64,000 nt of DNA from PALSA-607 sp036501485 (GCA_036501485.1 DASYAG010000093.1:4131-68130), one strand, 5' to 3'. Shown: positions 44,920 through 52,836, counted from the stretch's first letter. The notes: generated from the letters alone by a model not told the origin. A program made the numbers and translations.

Positions 44920-44997
44920 CTTGTCAGATAGGGGCGACGTTCCCCTTTCGTTAACCTGTGTCGAACCCGCGTCGGCTCGAGAGCCCGCTGTACCGCC

Positions 44998-45318
44998 AAT
45001 GATCAGTTCGGGCTCGATCGCCTCGAGTTCGACCGCTCCGCGTAACCGTGAAGCGAAGGCGGCGACCGTCGCGCCGGCGTCGTACCGGGCGCGGTTGAAA
45101 CGGCGGTCGACCACCTGCTGGAGTCGCTTGTGCAAGGGGTTGAACAGCACGACGGCAACAAGGTGCGACCGGAGAGGACAACCCGAGCAGTCTGGTCGAC
45201 GTCGTGACGGTCGCCAGATATGCGCCGACGACGATCGGCTGACGAGCGCATACGAGAGTGTGCGGCTGACCAGGCGATTGATCTTGTAGAAGCGATACCG
45301 CGTGATCGCGAGCCCCAT
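44998..45318 (-). pseudogene. decayed fragment of a membrane sensor histidine kinase
   Basis: On the minus strand, in frame with and upstream of the PAP2 gene, there is RYRFYKINRLVSRTLSYALVS then, after a scrambled or deleted stretch of about 25 codons, VVLFNPLHKRLQQVVDRRFN followed by RARYDAGATVAAFASRLR and VELEAIEPEL. These two blocks are the C-terminal part of the transmembrane region and the first helix of a common actinobacterial sensor histidine kinase (RY-x-L-Y-x-I-D-R-L-V-S-R-T-L-x-Y, then DRRFNR-x-RYDA). The membrane helices in between and the whole kinase domain are missing. It borders the accessory island. Confidence 0.65.
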
Positions 45319-45358
45319 GGAGATCGGCACTGCGCCGTGACCCTCCGGGTGCGTCACG

Positions 45359-46717
45359 TTACCTGCGTCGGTGCGCCTGAGCGAGCGGTCGTACTGGAGC
45401 AGGCGGCGTTTTCGAGTACGTCAGCGCGTGCTGATCGAGATCGGCGACCACGTATCCACTACCCCGATTTTGGGATAGTTGCTGCATGACAACGAACCCC
45501 TGACTAATGGCCCGTCGCCAGGCCCACGGCGGGTAGACGGCGACTTCGAGGTCCTCGAATACGGTCGTGACGATCTCGAGGGTGTTGGTGTCCACGCTCA
45601 GTTCTGTGAGGAAGCCACCTCGGGCGATCGACCGCTTCGCTAGGAGGGCGGCGATACCCTCTTCGGCAAATACGGCCCTGGCTCCGTCCTCATTCTCGTC
45701 GACCGCCTCATCGCTCCTCCGCTTCAGCCGGAGGAGGCCACGGCATGTTGCGGACCAACCCAGGACGGCGAGAAAGCCGAGGTGGATTGCGTCGTGGAAA
45801 CGGTAGGCATCCGAGTTCGGCGAGTTGTCTGTGAGCTGGTCCCCAAGCTGCTTACCTACGGCGAATCCTTGGTATCGCTTCTTCCCGCGCGCGGTGGACG
45901 CGAGTTCGTTGGGGCCTTGGGGAAATGCATTCGGCGACGCCTCAACGAGAAGCATCTTTGCTCGCTTCGGGTCAGCGGCTGCAGTTCGGACCGGCTGAAA
46001 GCGGATCACGACTCGACGCGGGAATCTCTCCGTGTCGGGATACTCGGCATCCAGCGACGGCGAATCCGCAGGAAGCTCAGAATTCGTCTTGGTCGGGTCG
46101 TACCGTCTGACCCGCACCAAATTCTCGGCGGCGACATCTTCCATGGGCAAGTCGCAATGGCTGGCGGTGACCGATAGGTACCACAGAAGGTCTCCCAACT
46201 CGGTGCGAATGAAGCCGCGATCGCGTGTCGTTGGTTCTCGATCGGTGTAGTACTTTTTCTGAGCGTTTAGCAGGTTTCCGGCCTCCCCGATGAGGCCCAA
46301 CAGTGGCACAGTGATTGCCATGACGTCCCGGTTGTCTATCTCTTCGTCGGTCTGCACCGCGCTCTGCTGATATTGAGCAAAGCTGAGGGAGCCGGTCGGG
46401 GCTGGTGTGACTCCCGTATTTCCCCTTGCGGCTGCCCGCTCGCGTGTCTTCACGAGATTCGCCCTTGCGATCTCGGAGAGTTTAAGGTCGTGTCTTCTCG
46501 CAACCGCGCACAGATACCAGAGGACATCGCCGAGCTCTTGTCGCATCAGCGTCGTCGCGGCGCTCAGGTCGAGTGAACTCCGAAGGTATTGCTTCTGCGC
46601 ATTGAGCAGGTCACCTACGTGCGCGCCGAGACCTAGGAGCGAAACGAGAGGGTCGTCGCCTCCGGGGTCCAGTGCATCGGTCTGGGACGCAGCGACCTGA
46701 TACGTGTCGAGTTTCAA
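45359..46717 (-). CDS. tandem MazG-like nucleotide pyrophosphohydrolase, last gene of the TIR/SLOG operon
   Basis: 452 residues from TTG at 46717, preceded by GGAGGG; an ATG at 46768 gives 17 more residues of no family character. Two MazG modules lie at about 3-93 (TYQVAASQT ... LLNAQKQY ... RQELGDVLWYL) and 112-203 (QYQQSAVQTD ... IGEAGNLLNAQKKYY ... RTELGDLLWYLS), followed by a 250-residue C-terminal domain (VVIRFQPVR..., SPNSDAYRFHDAIHLGFLAVLGWS) like the MazG_C domain. MazG enzymes hydrolyse NTPs to NMP and PPi. The first module has His where the second has the first metal Glu (E145), and the usual second Glu is Asn in module two, so only module two may be active. Role: clearing or sanitising (modified) nucleotides (inference). 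Confidence 0.82.
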   Translation of the reverse strand: MKLDTYQVAASQTDALDPGGDDPLVSLLGLGAHVGDLLNAQKQYLRSSLDLSAATTLMRQELGDVLWYLCAVARRHDLKLSEIARANLVKTRERAAARGNTGVTPAPTGSLSFAQYQQSAVQTDEEIDNRDVMAITVPLLGLIGEAGNLLNAQKKYYTDREPTTRDRGFIRTELGDLLWYLSVTASHCDLPMEDVAAENLVRVRRYDPTKTNSELPADSPSLDAEYPDTERFPRRVVIRFQPVRTAAADPKRAKMLLVEASPNAFPQGPNELASTARGKKRYQGFAVGKQLGDQLTDNSPNSDAYRFHDAIHLGFLAVLGWSATCRGLLRLKRRSDEAVDENEDGARAVFAEEGIAALLAKRSIARGGFLTELSVDTNTLEIVTTVFEDLEVAVYPPWAWRRAISQGFVVMQQLSQNRGSGYVVADLDQHALTYSKTPPAPVRPLAQAHRRR

Positions 46718-46901
46718 CGTCCCTCCAGATCTGGCGGCGGGCCGCCGCTTCGTCGAATGCGCATGCACTGAACAGCGATATCGGTGAGCTCACACAAAGA
46801 TCTCAACCCTCGTCCGGACTAGCAATGGCATCGCTCGCTGCGATGAGGCTGACTCTCGCCGGGCCGGTTCGCACCAGCGCGGACCGACGCTCCCGCGCAA
46901 G

Positions 46902-47987
46902 CTAGAAGAGCGTCACGGCGGGCCCGAGATTTGATCTAGGCGCAGCGTTCGAGAGTGACGCCTGAGCCCTTTCGTTCAGACCCCAGTGCGGAGGAAACCA
47001 CGCGGTCATGGGAAGACCGATCGGCCTGTAGGTCTGCTTGATTCGGGCCCCTGCCGCGAATACCGACAACTCCGGGTGCGCGACCCGTGTGTACTTGTCG
47101 ACTTCACAAAAGAGGTTTTGTGCGTCGATTAGTTGGAGCGGACGTCCCCACAGGTCGTGCCACGGAAGGCTCCGCGCGGCAAACTCGTGCTCCTGTCTGT
47201 CTACGACCCAGCGGATCAAGTCGGCCGGGTTGAGGTCAGCATTAGCTGAGAAGCATTTCCGTATCCCTCGTGCCGCGCCCGGACCTGCGACGACGAATGT
47301 GTTCTCGTCGTGGCCCAGTTCTTCGGCGTAGTTCAGGTCGGTCGCGTACTGATAGGCCAAGAAAGGACCGACGCTGTCCCAGTCTGCGAGGAGCTCGTAA
47401 ACCTCGCCGAGACTGCTCGCGTCCGCGATCCGTTCCGGCAGTCCATGTCGAATCATGTCGCGAAGCATTTCGAGGTGCCGGTGATACTTAGGCCCTGCCC
47501 GAGTCATGGGCGGCGGCATGATGTACGCAGCCGAATAGACCGGCCGATGGGCAGCCAGATTTCGGAGTGCAGTCTCGAGCCTAGGTCCAAAGACTTCGTT
47601 CGCGTCGATGTCCTCGCACTGCTGCTGCAGCCAATTCCAGGTGTCAATTCGGTTGAAGATCTTGAACAGCATCGTCCGGGCAAAGACGTCTCGCCAGGGC
47701 CGGTCGCAGTCGTACATCACGTCCGTCAGCAGGAACTGACTCACTCGGTCACTTGCTCGGTAAGCGTTCGTAAAACGATGCCGGTCGATCACCTCGTCGT
47801 CGACGCCTGGGACCGGTTCATCGTGTTCGAGACCGATCCCGAGGCGACGTCGGTAGCGAACTTGGCGGGCTGCTGCGAACCGCCAGTAGATGTCGAAGCC
47901 ACTCGACGGCACTGGATGTTTGGACCCATTTGACGTGGTCTTCGGCGACGAGACTGGCTTGTCGTACCTGCCAGGACGGTCGCTCAT
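46902..47987 (-). CDS. alpha-glutamyl/putrescinyl-thymine pyrophosphorylase-like protein (5-hmdU DNA kinase helical domain family)
   Basis: 361 residues; ATG overlaps the upstream stop (ATGA). FDIYWRFAAARQVRYRRR, then HRFTNAYRASDRVSQFLL (residues 69-87), a FKIFNRIDTWNWL segment, VAGPGAARGIRKCF (a helix-hairpin-helix GPG loop near 235) and LQLIDAQNLFCEVDKYTR (284-301) match the family first predicted in phages to process hypermodified thymine in DNA. In phages it acts on 5-hydroxymethyl-dU derivatives; bacterial members sit in conflict islands. Here it probably recognises, makes or removes a modified base (inference). Operon with SLOG and TIR genes upstream and MazG downstream. Confidence 0.8.
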   Translation of the reverse strand: MSDRPGRYDKPVSSPKTTSNGSKHPVPSSGFDIYWRFAAARQVRYRRRLGIGLEHDEPVPGVDDEVIDRHRFTNAYRASDRVSQFLLTDVMYDCDRPWRDVFARTMLFKIFNRIDTWNWLQQQCEDIDANEVFGPRLETALRNLAAHRPVYSAAYIMPPPMTRAGPKYHRHLEMLRDMIRHGLPERIADASSLGEVYELLADWDSVGPFLAYQYATDLNYAEELGHDENTFVVAGPGAARGIRKCFSANADLNPADLIRWVVDRQEHEFAARSLPWHDLWGRPLQLIDAQNLFCEVDKYTRVAHPELSVFAAGARIKQTYRPIGLPMTAWFPPHWGLNERAQASLSNAAPRSNLGPAVTLF

Positions 47988-48817
47988 ACGGTTGGTCGAC
48001 TCATAGAGAGGCCGAGCACCGTGAGCGACGCAATGTCTCCGGGACGATGGGTCACTGCGAGGTAGCGCCGCTGCGGGTCAGTTAGCCCATTGCTTGTCGG
48101 CTGCTCACTCGCGGCTTGAGTGATTTCGTTGAGAACATCGGCGAATATGGCGTCGCCAGCCGGCAGGTCGGGCGGCCCGTCGTCGAACGCCAGACCGAGC
48201 GCCTTTGCGACAGCCGCGGCAGCCCCACCGAACCCACCAGCCACGAAGAGAGGCTGTGCTCGCCGGAGACTTAAGAGCGCTTCCTCGAGAACACCGGGCA
48301 CGCGGCTTGTTGTTGCAGCCAGTTGTCCGCCCACAATCACCCGCGCACCGCTGTGTTCGGCCAGATAGCGCCGGAGGGAGCTGTAGGCGATCTGGTCGGC
48401 CAGGGGATCGCTGGCGGCCGGAACCGAACGATTGTTCTGATCGATTTCGTCGCCGTCAGCGTCCAGACATACAAGCCTTGCGGCGAGGCCGAACTGTCGA
48501 CGAAGGTCGGCGAGCTCAGCGACCTCGAACTTACGATGTTCGGGTTCTGCGAGGCACAGCGTCATTACCTCCCGTCCGGCTGCGAACCGCGCTGCTTCGT
48601 CGAGCAGGGTGGAGCTGAAGCCCGGATCAGGTCGGAGTCTCCCGCCGTAGATGATCGCCCCGCCGGCGAGTATGACTGCTCGGGCTAGTTCGGCCACGAC
48701 GAGGTCGCAGTGTTCGCGCGTCAGCCCGAGTCGCCCAAGGTCCGCGCTCTCCGAGACCGAAAACGCGACCGTTACGCCGCGCAGCGCATCAGCTGGCACA
48801 ACGACCGGATCGGTCAT
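47984..48817 (-). CDS. SLOG-fold protein (Rossmann-like nucleotide-ligand sensor)
   Basis: 277 residues from ATG at 48817 (the open frame continues to 49165 but inside the next gene). GVTVAFSVSESADLGRLGLT starts a SLOG fold; the three characteristic glycine loops are AGGAIIYGGRLRPD (51-64), GARVIVGGQLAA (157-168) and PLFVAGGFGGAAAAVAKALG (189-208). SLOG domains bind nucleotide-derived ligands; in Thoeris ThsA the SLOG domain senses a cyclic ADPR made by a TIR protein. The gene overlaps both neighbours by four bases, between the TIR gene and the pyrophosphorylase-like gene, so it may read a TIR-made signal (inference). Confidence 0.8.
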   Translation of the reverse strand: MTDPVVVPADALRGVTVAFSVSESADLGRLGLTREHCDLVVAELARAVILAGGAIIYGGRLRPDPGFSSTLLDEAARFAAGREVMTLCLAEPEHRKFEVAELADLRRQFGLAARLVCLDADGDEIDQNNRSVPAASDPLADQIAYSSLRRYLAEHSGARVIVGGQLAATTSRVPGVLEEALLSLRRAQPLFVAGGFGGAAAAVAKALGLAFDDGPPDLPAGDAIFADVLNEITQAASEQPTSNGLTDPQRRYLAVTHRPGDIASLTVLGLSMSRPTV

Positions 48818-50031
48818 GGCTTCAGCCTGCCGCCTCGCGCAGCGAACGTACGAGGAGTGAGGATGTCGACGTGATCCGTGAACCCCGCAATCGCGCATAG
48901 TTCTACAACTGCCGCGTTCTCGCTGGGACCAAGAGGTGGGTCGGGGTGGAGGATCCAGACGTGGGGGTCGTCGGCTTCCGCGCGGCGGTGCTCGATCAGC
49001 CACGGCGCGACGGTCACGGGCTCGGGAGCATGGCACGGGAGCCAGTCGAATCCCTGCTGGTGCAAGTACACCGTTTGCGCCGACCAGATCGCTCGCTTCA
49101 GCACCTCGTCGACGAGTCGGTTGATGGCTTGGTCGATCGCCCTCTGTTCGCTCCCGACTGGGCACGGAACGACCGGCAGATGGTCCATTAGGAAGGATCC
49201 TCTATCTTCACCACCGCGGAGCGCGGAGAGAACCACGATCGGTACATCGTGTAACTTCGCGATCTGTACCTCTCTCTGCGTCCACGCCCTAGACGAGTAC
49301 TTGTCTGTACGGATCATGAGCAGGGCGCTCTCAGCCGCCTTCTCGTCGAGACGCTCCTCCCACCAGTCGCCGGTCTGTATGTCGCTCGCATCGAAGAACG
49401 ATGACAGGCGCGTCGCCAGAATCTGCTCACGGACGGCGCGGAAGAGTTCCGCACCGACATGTTCGTCCACACTGTTGTGCTTCGTGTGGCTGATGAAAAC
49501 TGTGATGCGCGCATCCGCTCGACCGTCCAGCGCGCGGAATCGCTGTGCAATTCCTTGCGCCAGTTCGCGGCACAACACCTCAGGCTCCCGCGCGCTCTCA
49601 GGGGCCAAGGATTGTCCCTTGAAAAGGGATGTCAATGGCCCGGAGGTATCCCCAAAGGGATCGCGGAGCGTGAATATTGCAATACCCGGCGCATTCGTGA
49701 GCTCGGCCTCAGAAATCGCTCCAACGAACGTTGCCCAATCGGGCTCGTCACGGACCGCGCGAGCGAGGCCCGTTCCGAGCACAGGCACCACCACGGTCAA
49801 CTGAGCCGGCTCCAGACCCCCTGGCAAGGCGTGCAGGACTGGGAGGGGTCGTGGCGGCCGGCCCGGACCTATCCACCCGACAGTTCGCGAGTAGACCTCG
49901 ACAGCCCCGCCCGCAAGGCCGGCGTATGCGGAGCCGTGAAAGTGTGCGATGAGTGCCTTTGCAGCCCATTCCCCGAGCACATCCTCCGGATGCCAGACCA
50001 GGTAGATCTCGAGGATTGGCGCCGGTGGCAT
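48814..50031 (-). CDS. protein with N-terminal TIR-like and central TIR domain
   Basis: 405 residues. Residues 1-140 are a TIR-like Rossmann domain (ILEIYLVWHPED, GGAVEVYSRTVGW, LTVVVPVLGTGLARAV). A canonical TIR domain spans about 175-275: RITVFISHTKHNS (strand A, box 1), FFDASDIQTGDWWEERL (BB loop), SALLMIRTDKYSSRAWTQREV with the candidate catalytic Glu254, then VPIVVLSAL. A 100-residue C-terminal region (DDPHVWILHPDPPLG) is unassigned. Bacterial TIRs hydrolyse or cyclise NAD+ in immunity. First gene of the four-gene operon; its stop overlaps the SLOG start. Confidence 0.85.
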   Translation of the reverse strand: MPPAPILEIYLVWHPEDVLGEWAAKALIAHFHGSAYAGLAGGAVEVYSRTVGWIGPGRPPRPLPVLHALPGGLEPAQLTVVVPVLGTGLARAVRDEPDWATFVGAISEAELTNAPGIAIFTLRDPFGDTSGPLTSLFKGQSLAPESAREPEVLCRELAQGIAQRFRALDGRADARITVFISHTKHNSVDEHVGAELFRAVREQILATRLSSFFDASDIQTGDWWEERLDEKAAESALLMIRTDKYSSRAWTQREVQIAKLHDVPIVVLSALRGGEDRGSFLMDHLPVVPCPVGSEQRAIDQAINRLVDEVLKRAIWSAQTVYLHQQGFDWLPCHAPEPVTVAPWLIEHRRAEADDPHVWILHPDPPLGPSENAAVVELCAIAGFTDHVDILTPRTFAARGGRLKP

Positions 50032-50146
50032 CCACTCACTCTAGAGGCGCTTGGCTAGCCCCACGGCAGACTTTGGACCGGAAATGTCCTCCCCCCGACC
50101 TACAGTTGTTAATAGGGAGTACGGGTGCTGTCTTGAGGGAGACGGA
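50032..50146. promoter_or_regulatory. divergent promoter region of the island
   Basis: 115 bases between the TIR operon (-) and the ThsB-like TIR gene (+). It is the only non-coding stretch that can drive both transcription units. AT-richer sequence (about 50105-50120) is present, but no confident -35/-10 pair or palindrome was found. Confidence 0.45.
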
Positions 50147-50614
50147 ATGAGCGACCAGTACAACGGGTTCGTCAGCCACCGCCACGAGGATGATGCCCGT
50201 GTCGCGGAACTAAAGCAGATGTTGCAGGGTCACGGCGTGGATCTGCGGGACTCGTCAGTGACGTCGGCGAACCCTAACGAGGCGAATAGCGAGAGCTATA
50301 TCAAGTCGATCCTTGGGGACCGAATCCGCTGGGCTGGAACGGTATTTGTCATCGTGTCTCCGCAGACGAAGAACCACGAGTGGGTTGACTGGGAGGTCGA
50401 GTACGCGCGGAAGTTTCCGGACAAGCGGATCATTGGTATCTACGCGCCCGGCGCGGCCGATTGCGACCTGCCAGAGGCGCTAGAACGACACGCGAACGCG
50501 GTCGTCGCATGGAATGCGAACGACATTATTGAAGCGATGGAGGGCAAGGACAATTGGCAAAGTGCCGACGGAAGTCCGCGCCCGTTGCAGCCCATCAGCC
50601 GGAAAGACTGTTAG
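50147..50614 (+). CDS. ThsB-like TIR (DUF1863) protein
   Basis: 155 residues from ATG at 50147 with GGGAGA upstream. NGFVSHRHEDDARVAELKQML (box 1, F-V-S-H), GVDLRDSSVTSANPNEANSE, RIRWAGTVFVIVSPQTKNHE then WVDWEVEYARKF (candidate catalytic Glu in W-x-x-W-E) and RIIGIYAPGAADCDLPEAL followed by VVAWNANDIIEAM match the MTH538/ThsB TIR family, whose members make cyclic ADP-ribose signals in Thoeris. It differs in family from the TIR across the divergent promoter. The next gene starts three bases after its stop. Confidence 0.85.
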   Translation: MSDQYNGFVSHRHEDDARVAELKQMLQGHGVDLRDSSVTSANPNEANSESYIKSILGDRIRWAGTVFVIVSPQTKNHEWVDWEVEYARKFPDKRIIGIYAPGAADCDLPEALERHANAVVAWNANDIIEAMEGKDNWQSADGSPRPLQPISRKDC

Positions 50615-50617
50615 CCA

Positions 50618-51211
50618 TTGCGCGTCTACAGCTACGTCGTCCGATGGGACATCGGGTTTGCACCGAACCCCTTTCACGGGTGGTGCAGCCTGGCAACCTG
50701 CAAGCAAGACATCAGGGCTCATGCCTTGGCGGGTGACTGGATTGTCGGCACTGGATCCATGGCCAAAGGATTGGCGGACCGTCTCGTCTACGCTCTGCAC
50801 GTTGAGGAGATTCTGACCTTCGATGAGTATTGGACCGACGCTCGATTCGGCAAGAAGCGCCCTAATCTCAGGGGCAGCCTGGAGCAACGCTACGGCGACA
50901 ACATCTACCGCCACGAGAACGGTGAGTGGATGCAGGTCGATTCTCGCCACAGTTTCGCGGACGGCAGTCCAAATCCCGGCCACGTCGTCAGAGATACGAA
51001 GGCCGATGTAGTGCTCCTCGGCCGCGAGTTCGTGTACTTCGGCGGCCACGGTCCGGTAATTCCCGACGCGCTGCGAGGTCAATATGGCTTCGATCTATGC
51101 CACGGTCGTCCCGCCTACCGGGTGAACTTCAGCGATGAAATGGTCGCGGCGACGGTCGCTTGGATCGACCTATTGCCCCGCGGCGTGCAGGGCGATCCGG
51201 CTGACTGGTGA
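50618..51211 (+). CDS. Nmad2 (nucleotide-modification-associated domain 2) protein
   Basis: 197 residues from TTG at 50618. RVYSYVVRWDIGFAPNPFHG, WCSLATCKQDIRAHALAGDWIVGTGS, YALHVEEILTFDEYWTDARF, GSLEQRYGDNIYR then GEWMQVDSRHSF, and VLLGREFVYFGGHGP are the Nmad2 blocks. The domain was named from its association with phage and bacterial base-modification genes; its activity is unknown. Immediate coupling to a TIR gene points to a conflict function. A strong hairpin follows. Confidence 0.85.
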   Translation: MRVYSYVVRWDIGFAPNPFHGWCSLATCKQDIRAHALAGDWIVGTGSMAKGLADRLVYALHVEEILTFDEYWTDARFGKKRPNLRGSLEQRYGDNIYRHENGEWMQVDSRHSFADGSPNPGHVVRDTKADVVLLGREFVYFGGHGPVIPDALRGQYGFDLCHGRPAYRVNFSDEMVAATVAWIDLLPRGVQGDPADW

Positions 51212-51250
51212 CCTCAGCTACCGCACGGCGGACCTACGGCGGGACGGTGA

Positions 51251-51287
51251 TGAGTCCGCACGAACAGCCATGGTTCGTGCGGACTCA
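51251..51287. terminator. perfect 15-bp hairpin between convergent genes
   Basis: TGAGTCCGCACGAAC (51251-51265) and its exact complement (51273-51287) around a seven-base loop, between the Nmad2 gene (+) and glnA1 (-). It marks the right boundary of the island and can terminate both transcripts. Confidence 0.8.
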
Positions 51288-51323
51288 CTGCCGAACAACG
51301 ATGTCGCCGCGACCTGAGCAGCT

Positions 51324-52748
51324 CTAGATGTCGAAGTACAGCTCAAACTCGTGCGGGTGCGGGCGCAACCGCATGGCGTCGATCTCGTTCTTCCGCTTGT
51401 ACTCGATCCAGGTGTCAATGAGATCCTGCGTGAACACGCCGCCGGCGAGCAGGTAGTCCTGGTCGGCTTCGAGCGCCAAGAGCACCTCAGGCAGCGAGCC
51501 CGGCACTTGCGGAACACTCGCGTGCTCCTCGGGCGGCAACTCGTAGAGGTCCTTGTCGACCGGGTCGAGCGGCTCGATCTTGTTCTTGATGCCGTCGAGG
51601 CCGGCCATCATCATCGCCGAGAACGCGAGGTAGGGGTTGCACGACGGGTCGGGCACCCGGAACTCGAGCCGTTTGGCCTTCGGGTTGCTGCCGGTGATCG
51701 GGATTCGGATACAGGCCGACCGGTTGCGCTGGCTGTAGACCAGGTTGACCGGCGCCTCGAAGCCCGGCACCAAGCGGTGGTAGCTGTTGACGGTCGGGTT
51801 GGTGAAGGCGAGCAGCGACGGCGCGTGCTTGAGCAGACCACCGATGTAGTGGCGCGCCATGTCGGAGAGGCCGGCGTACCCGAGCTCGTCGTAGAACAGC
51901 GGTGCGCCGTCCTTCCACAAGCTCTGGTGGCAGTGCATGCCTGAGCCGTTGTCGCCGAAGACCGGCTTCGGCATGAACGTGACGGTCTTGCCGTTGCGCC
52001 ATGCGACGTTCTTGATGATGTATTTGAACAACAGCAGATCGTCGGCGGCCTTCAGCAGCGGGGCGAACTTGTAGTTGATCTCGGCCTGGCCAGCGCTGCC
52101 TACCTCGTGGTGCTGGCGCTCGACTGTCAGGCCGGAGTTGATCAGTTCGCGGCTCATCTCGGCGCGCAGGTCGGCGTAGTGGTCGGCCGGTGGCACGGGG
52201 AAGTAGCCACCCTTGTTGCGCACCTTGTAGCCGCGGTTCCCGCCCTCTTCGGCGCGACCGGTGTTCCAGACGCCTGCCTCGGCGTCGATGTAGTAGTAGC
52301 TCGAGTGCTGGTTGGTCTCGTACCGGACGTTGTCGAAGATGTAGAACTCGGCCTCGGGCCCGAAGTAGACCGTGTCGGCGATGCCGCTGCTCGCCAGGTA
52401 GGTCTCTGCCTTCTTCGCGACGTTGCGCGGGTCACGGCTGTAGGCCTCGCCGGTCAGCGGGTCATGGATGAAGAAGGTCAGGTTCAGCGTCTTCTCGGTA
52501 CGGAACGGGTCAAGGACCGCGGAGCTCGGATCGGGCAGCAGCAACATGTCCGATTCATGGATTGCCTGGAATCCGCGGATCGAAGAACCGTCGAAGCCGA
52601 GGCCGTCGGTGAAGGTCTTCTCATCGAACGACTCAACGGGCACAGTGAAGTGCTGCATGATGCCGGGCAGATCGCAGAAGCGCACGTCGACAGACTGGAC
52701 GTCGTTTTCGCGGATGTACCCCAGAACCTCGTCGGCGCTGGTGAACAT
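51324..52748 (-). CDS. glnA: glutamine synthetase type I (GlnA1)
   Basis: 474 residues. VDVRFCDLPGIMQHFTVPV, GFDGSSIRGFQAIHESDM, GPEAEFYIFD, HHEVGSAGQAEINYKF, FMPKPVFGDNGSGMHCHQSLW and NPTVNSYHRLVPGFEAPVNLVYSQRNRSA are GSI-beta signatures. DLYELPPEE near residue 400 carries the Tyr that GlnE adenylylates. It condenses glutamate and ammonia in the cytoplasm and is the main ammonium-assimilating enzyme. Upstream lies a two-unit GlnR-type box, so nitrogen-limitation control is likely. Confidence 0.96.
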   Translation of the reverse strand: MFTSADEVLGYIRENDVQSVDVRFCDLPGIMQHFTVPVESFDEKTFTDGLGFDGSSIRGFQAIHESDMLLLPDPSSAVLDPFRTEKTLNLTFFIHDPLTGEAYSRDPRNVAKKAETYLASSGIADTVYFGPEAEFYIFDNVRYETNQHSSYYYIDAEAGVWNTGRAEEGGNRGYKVRNKGGYFPVPPADHYADLRAEMSRELINSGLTVERQHHEVGSAGQAEINYKFAPLLKAADDLLLFKYIIKNVAWRNGKTVTFMPKPVFGDNGSGMHCHQSLWKDGAPLFYDELGYAGLSDMARHYIGGLLKHAPSLLAFTNPTVNSYHRLVPGFEAPVNLVYSQRNRSACIRIPITGSNPKAKRLEFRVPDPSCNPYLAFSAMMMAGLDGIKNKIEPLDPVDKDLYELPPEEHASVPQVPGSLPEVLLALEADQDYLLAGGVFTQDLIDTWIEYKRKNEIDAMRLRPHPHEFELYFDI

Positions 52749-52798
52749 GTGTCTCCTCCTAGGGCGGGGCAGGAACGTTTGCAGGGTAGAGGAATGCG

Positions 52799-52836
52799 AT
52801 TTCCCGTGCGTGTCTCGTATGTTTCGCGCGCGTAAC
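52799..52836 (-). promoter_or_regulatory. GlnR-type operator upstream of glnA1
   Basis: Read on the minus strand: GTTAC-n6-GAAAC-n6-GACAC-n6-GAAAT. The first a-b site matches the GlnR consensus (gTnAC-n6-GaAAC) fully and the second has one mismatch per half, with exact 11-base periodicity as at known actinobacterial glnA promoters. It lies about 50-90 bases upstream of the glnA1 start. Confidence 0.75.

Noticed and set aside
44920..45357. PAP2 protein with a 146-residue N-terminal extension
   Set aside because: The extension is a decayed histidine-kinase fragment that happens to be in frame; PAP2 homologues begin near the ATG at 44919.
48818..49165. SLOG protein extended by 116 residues
   Set aside because: The extension lies entirely within the upstream TIR gene; the ATG at 48817 overlaps its stop in an ATGA junction.
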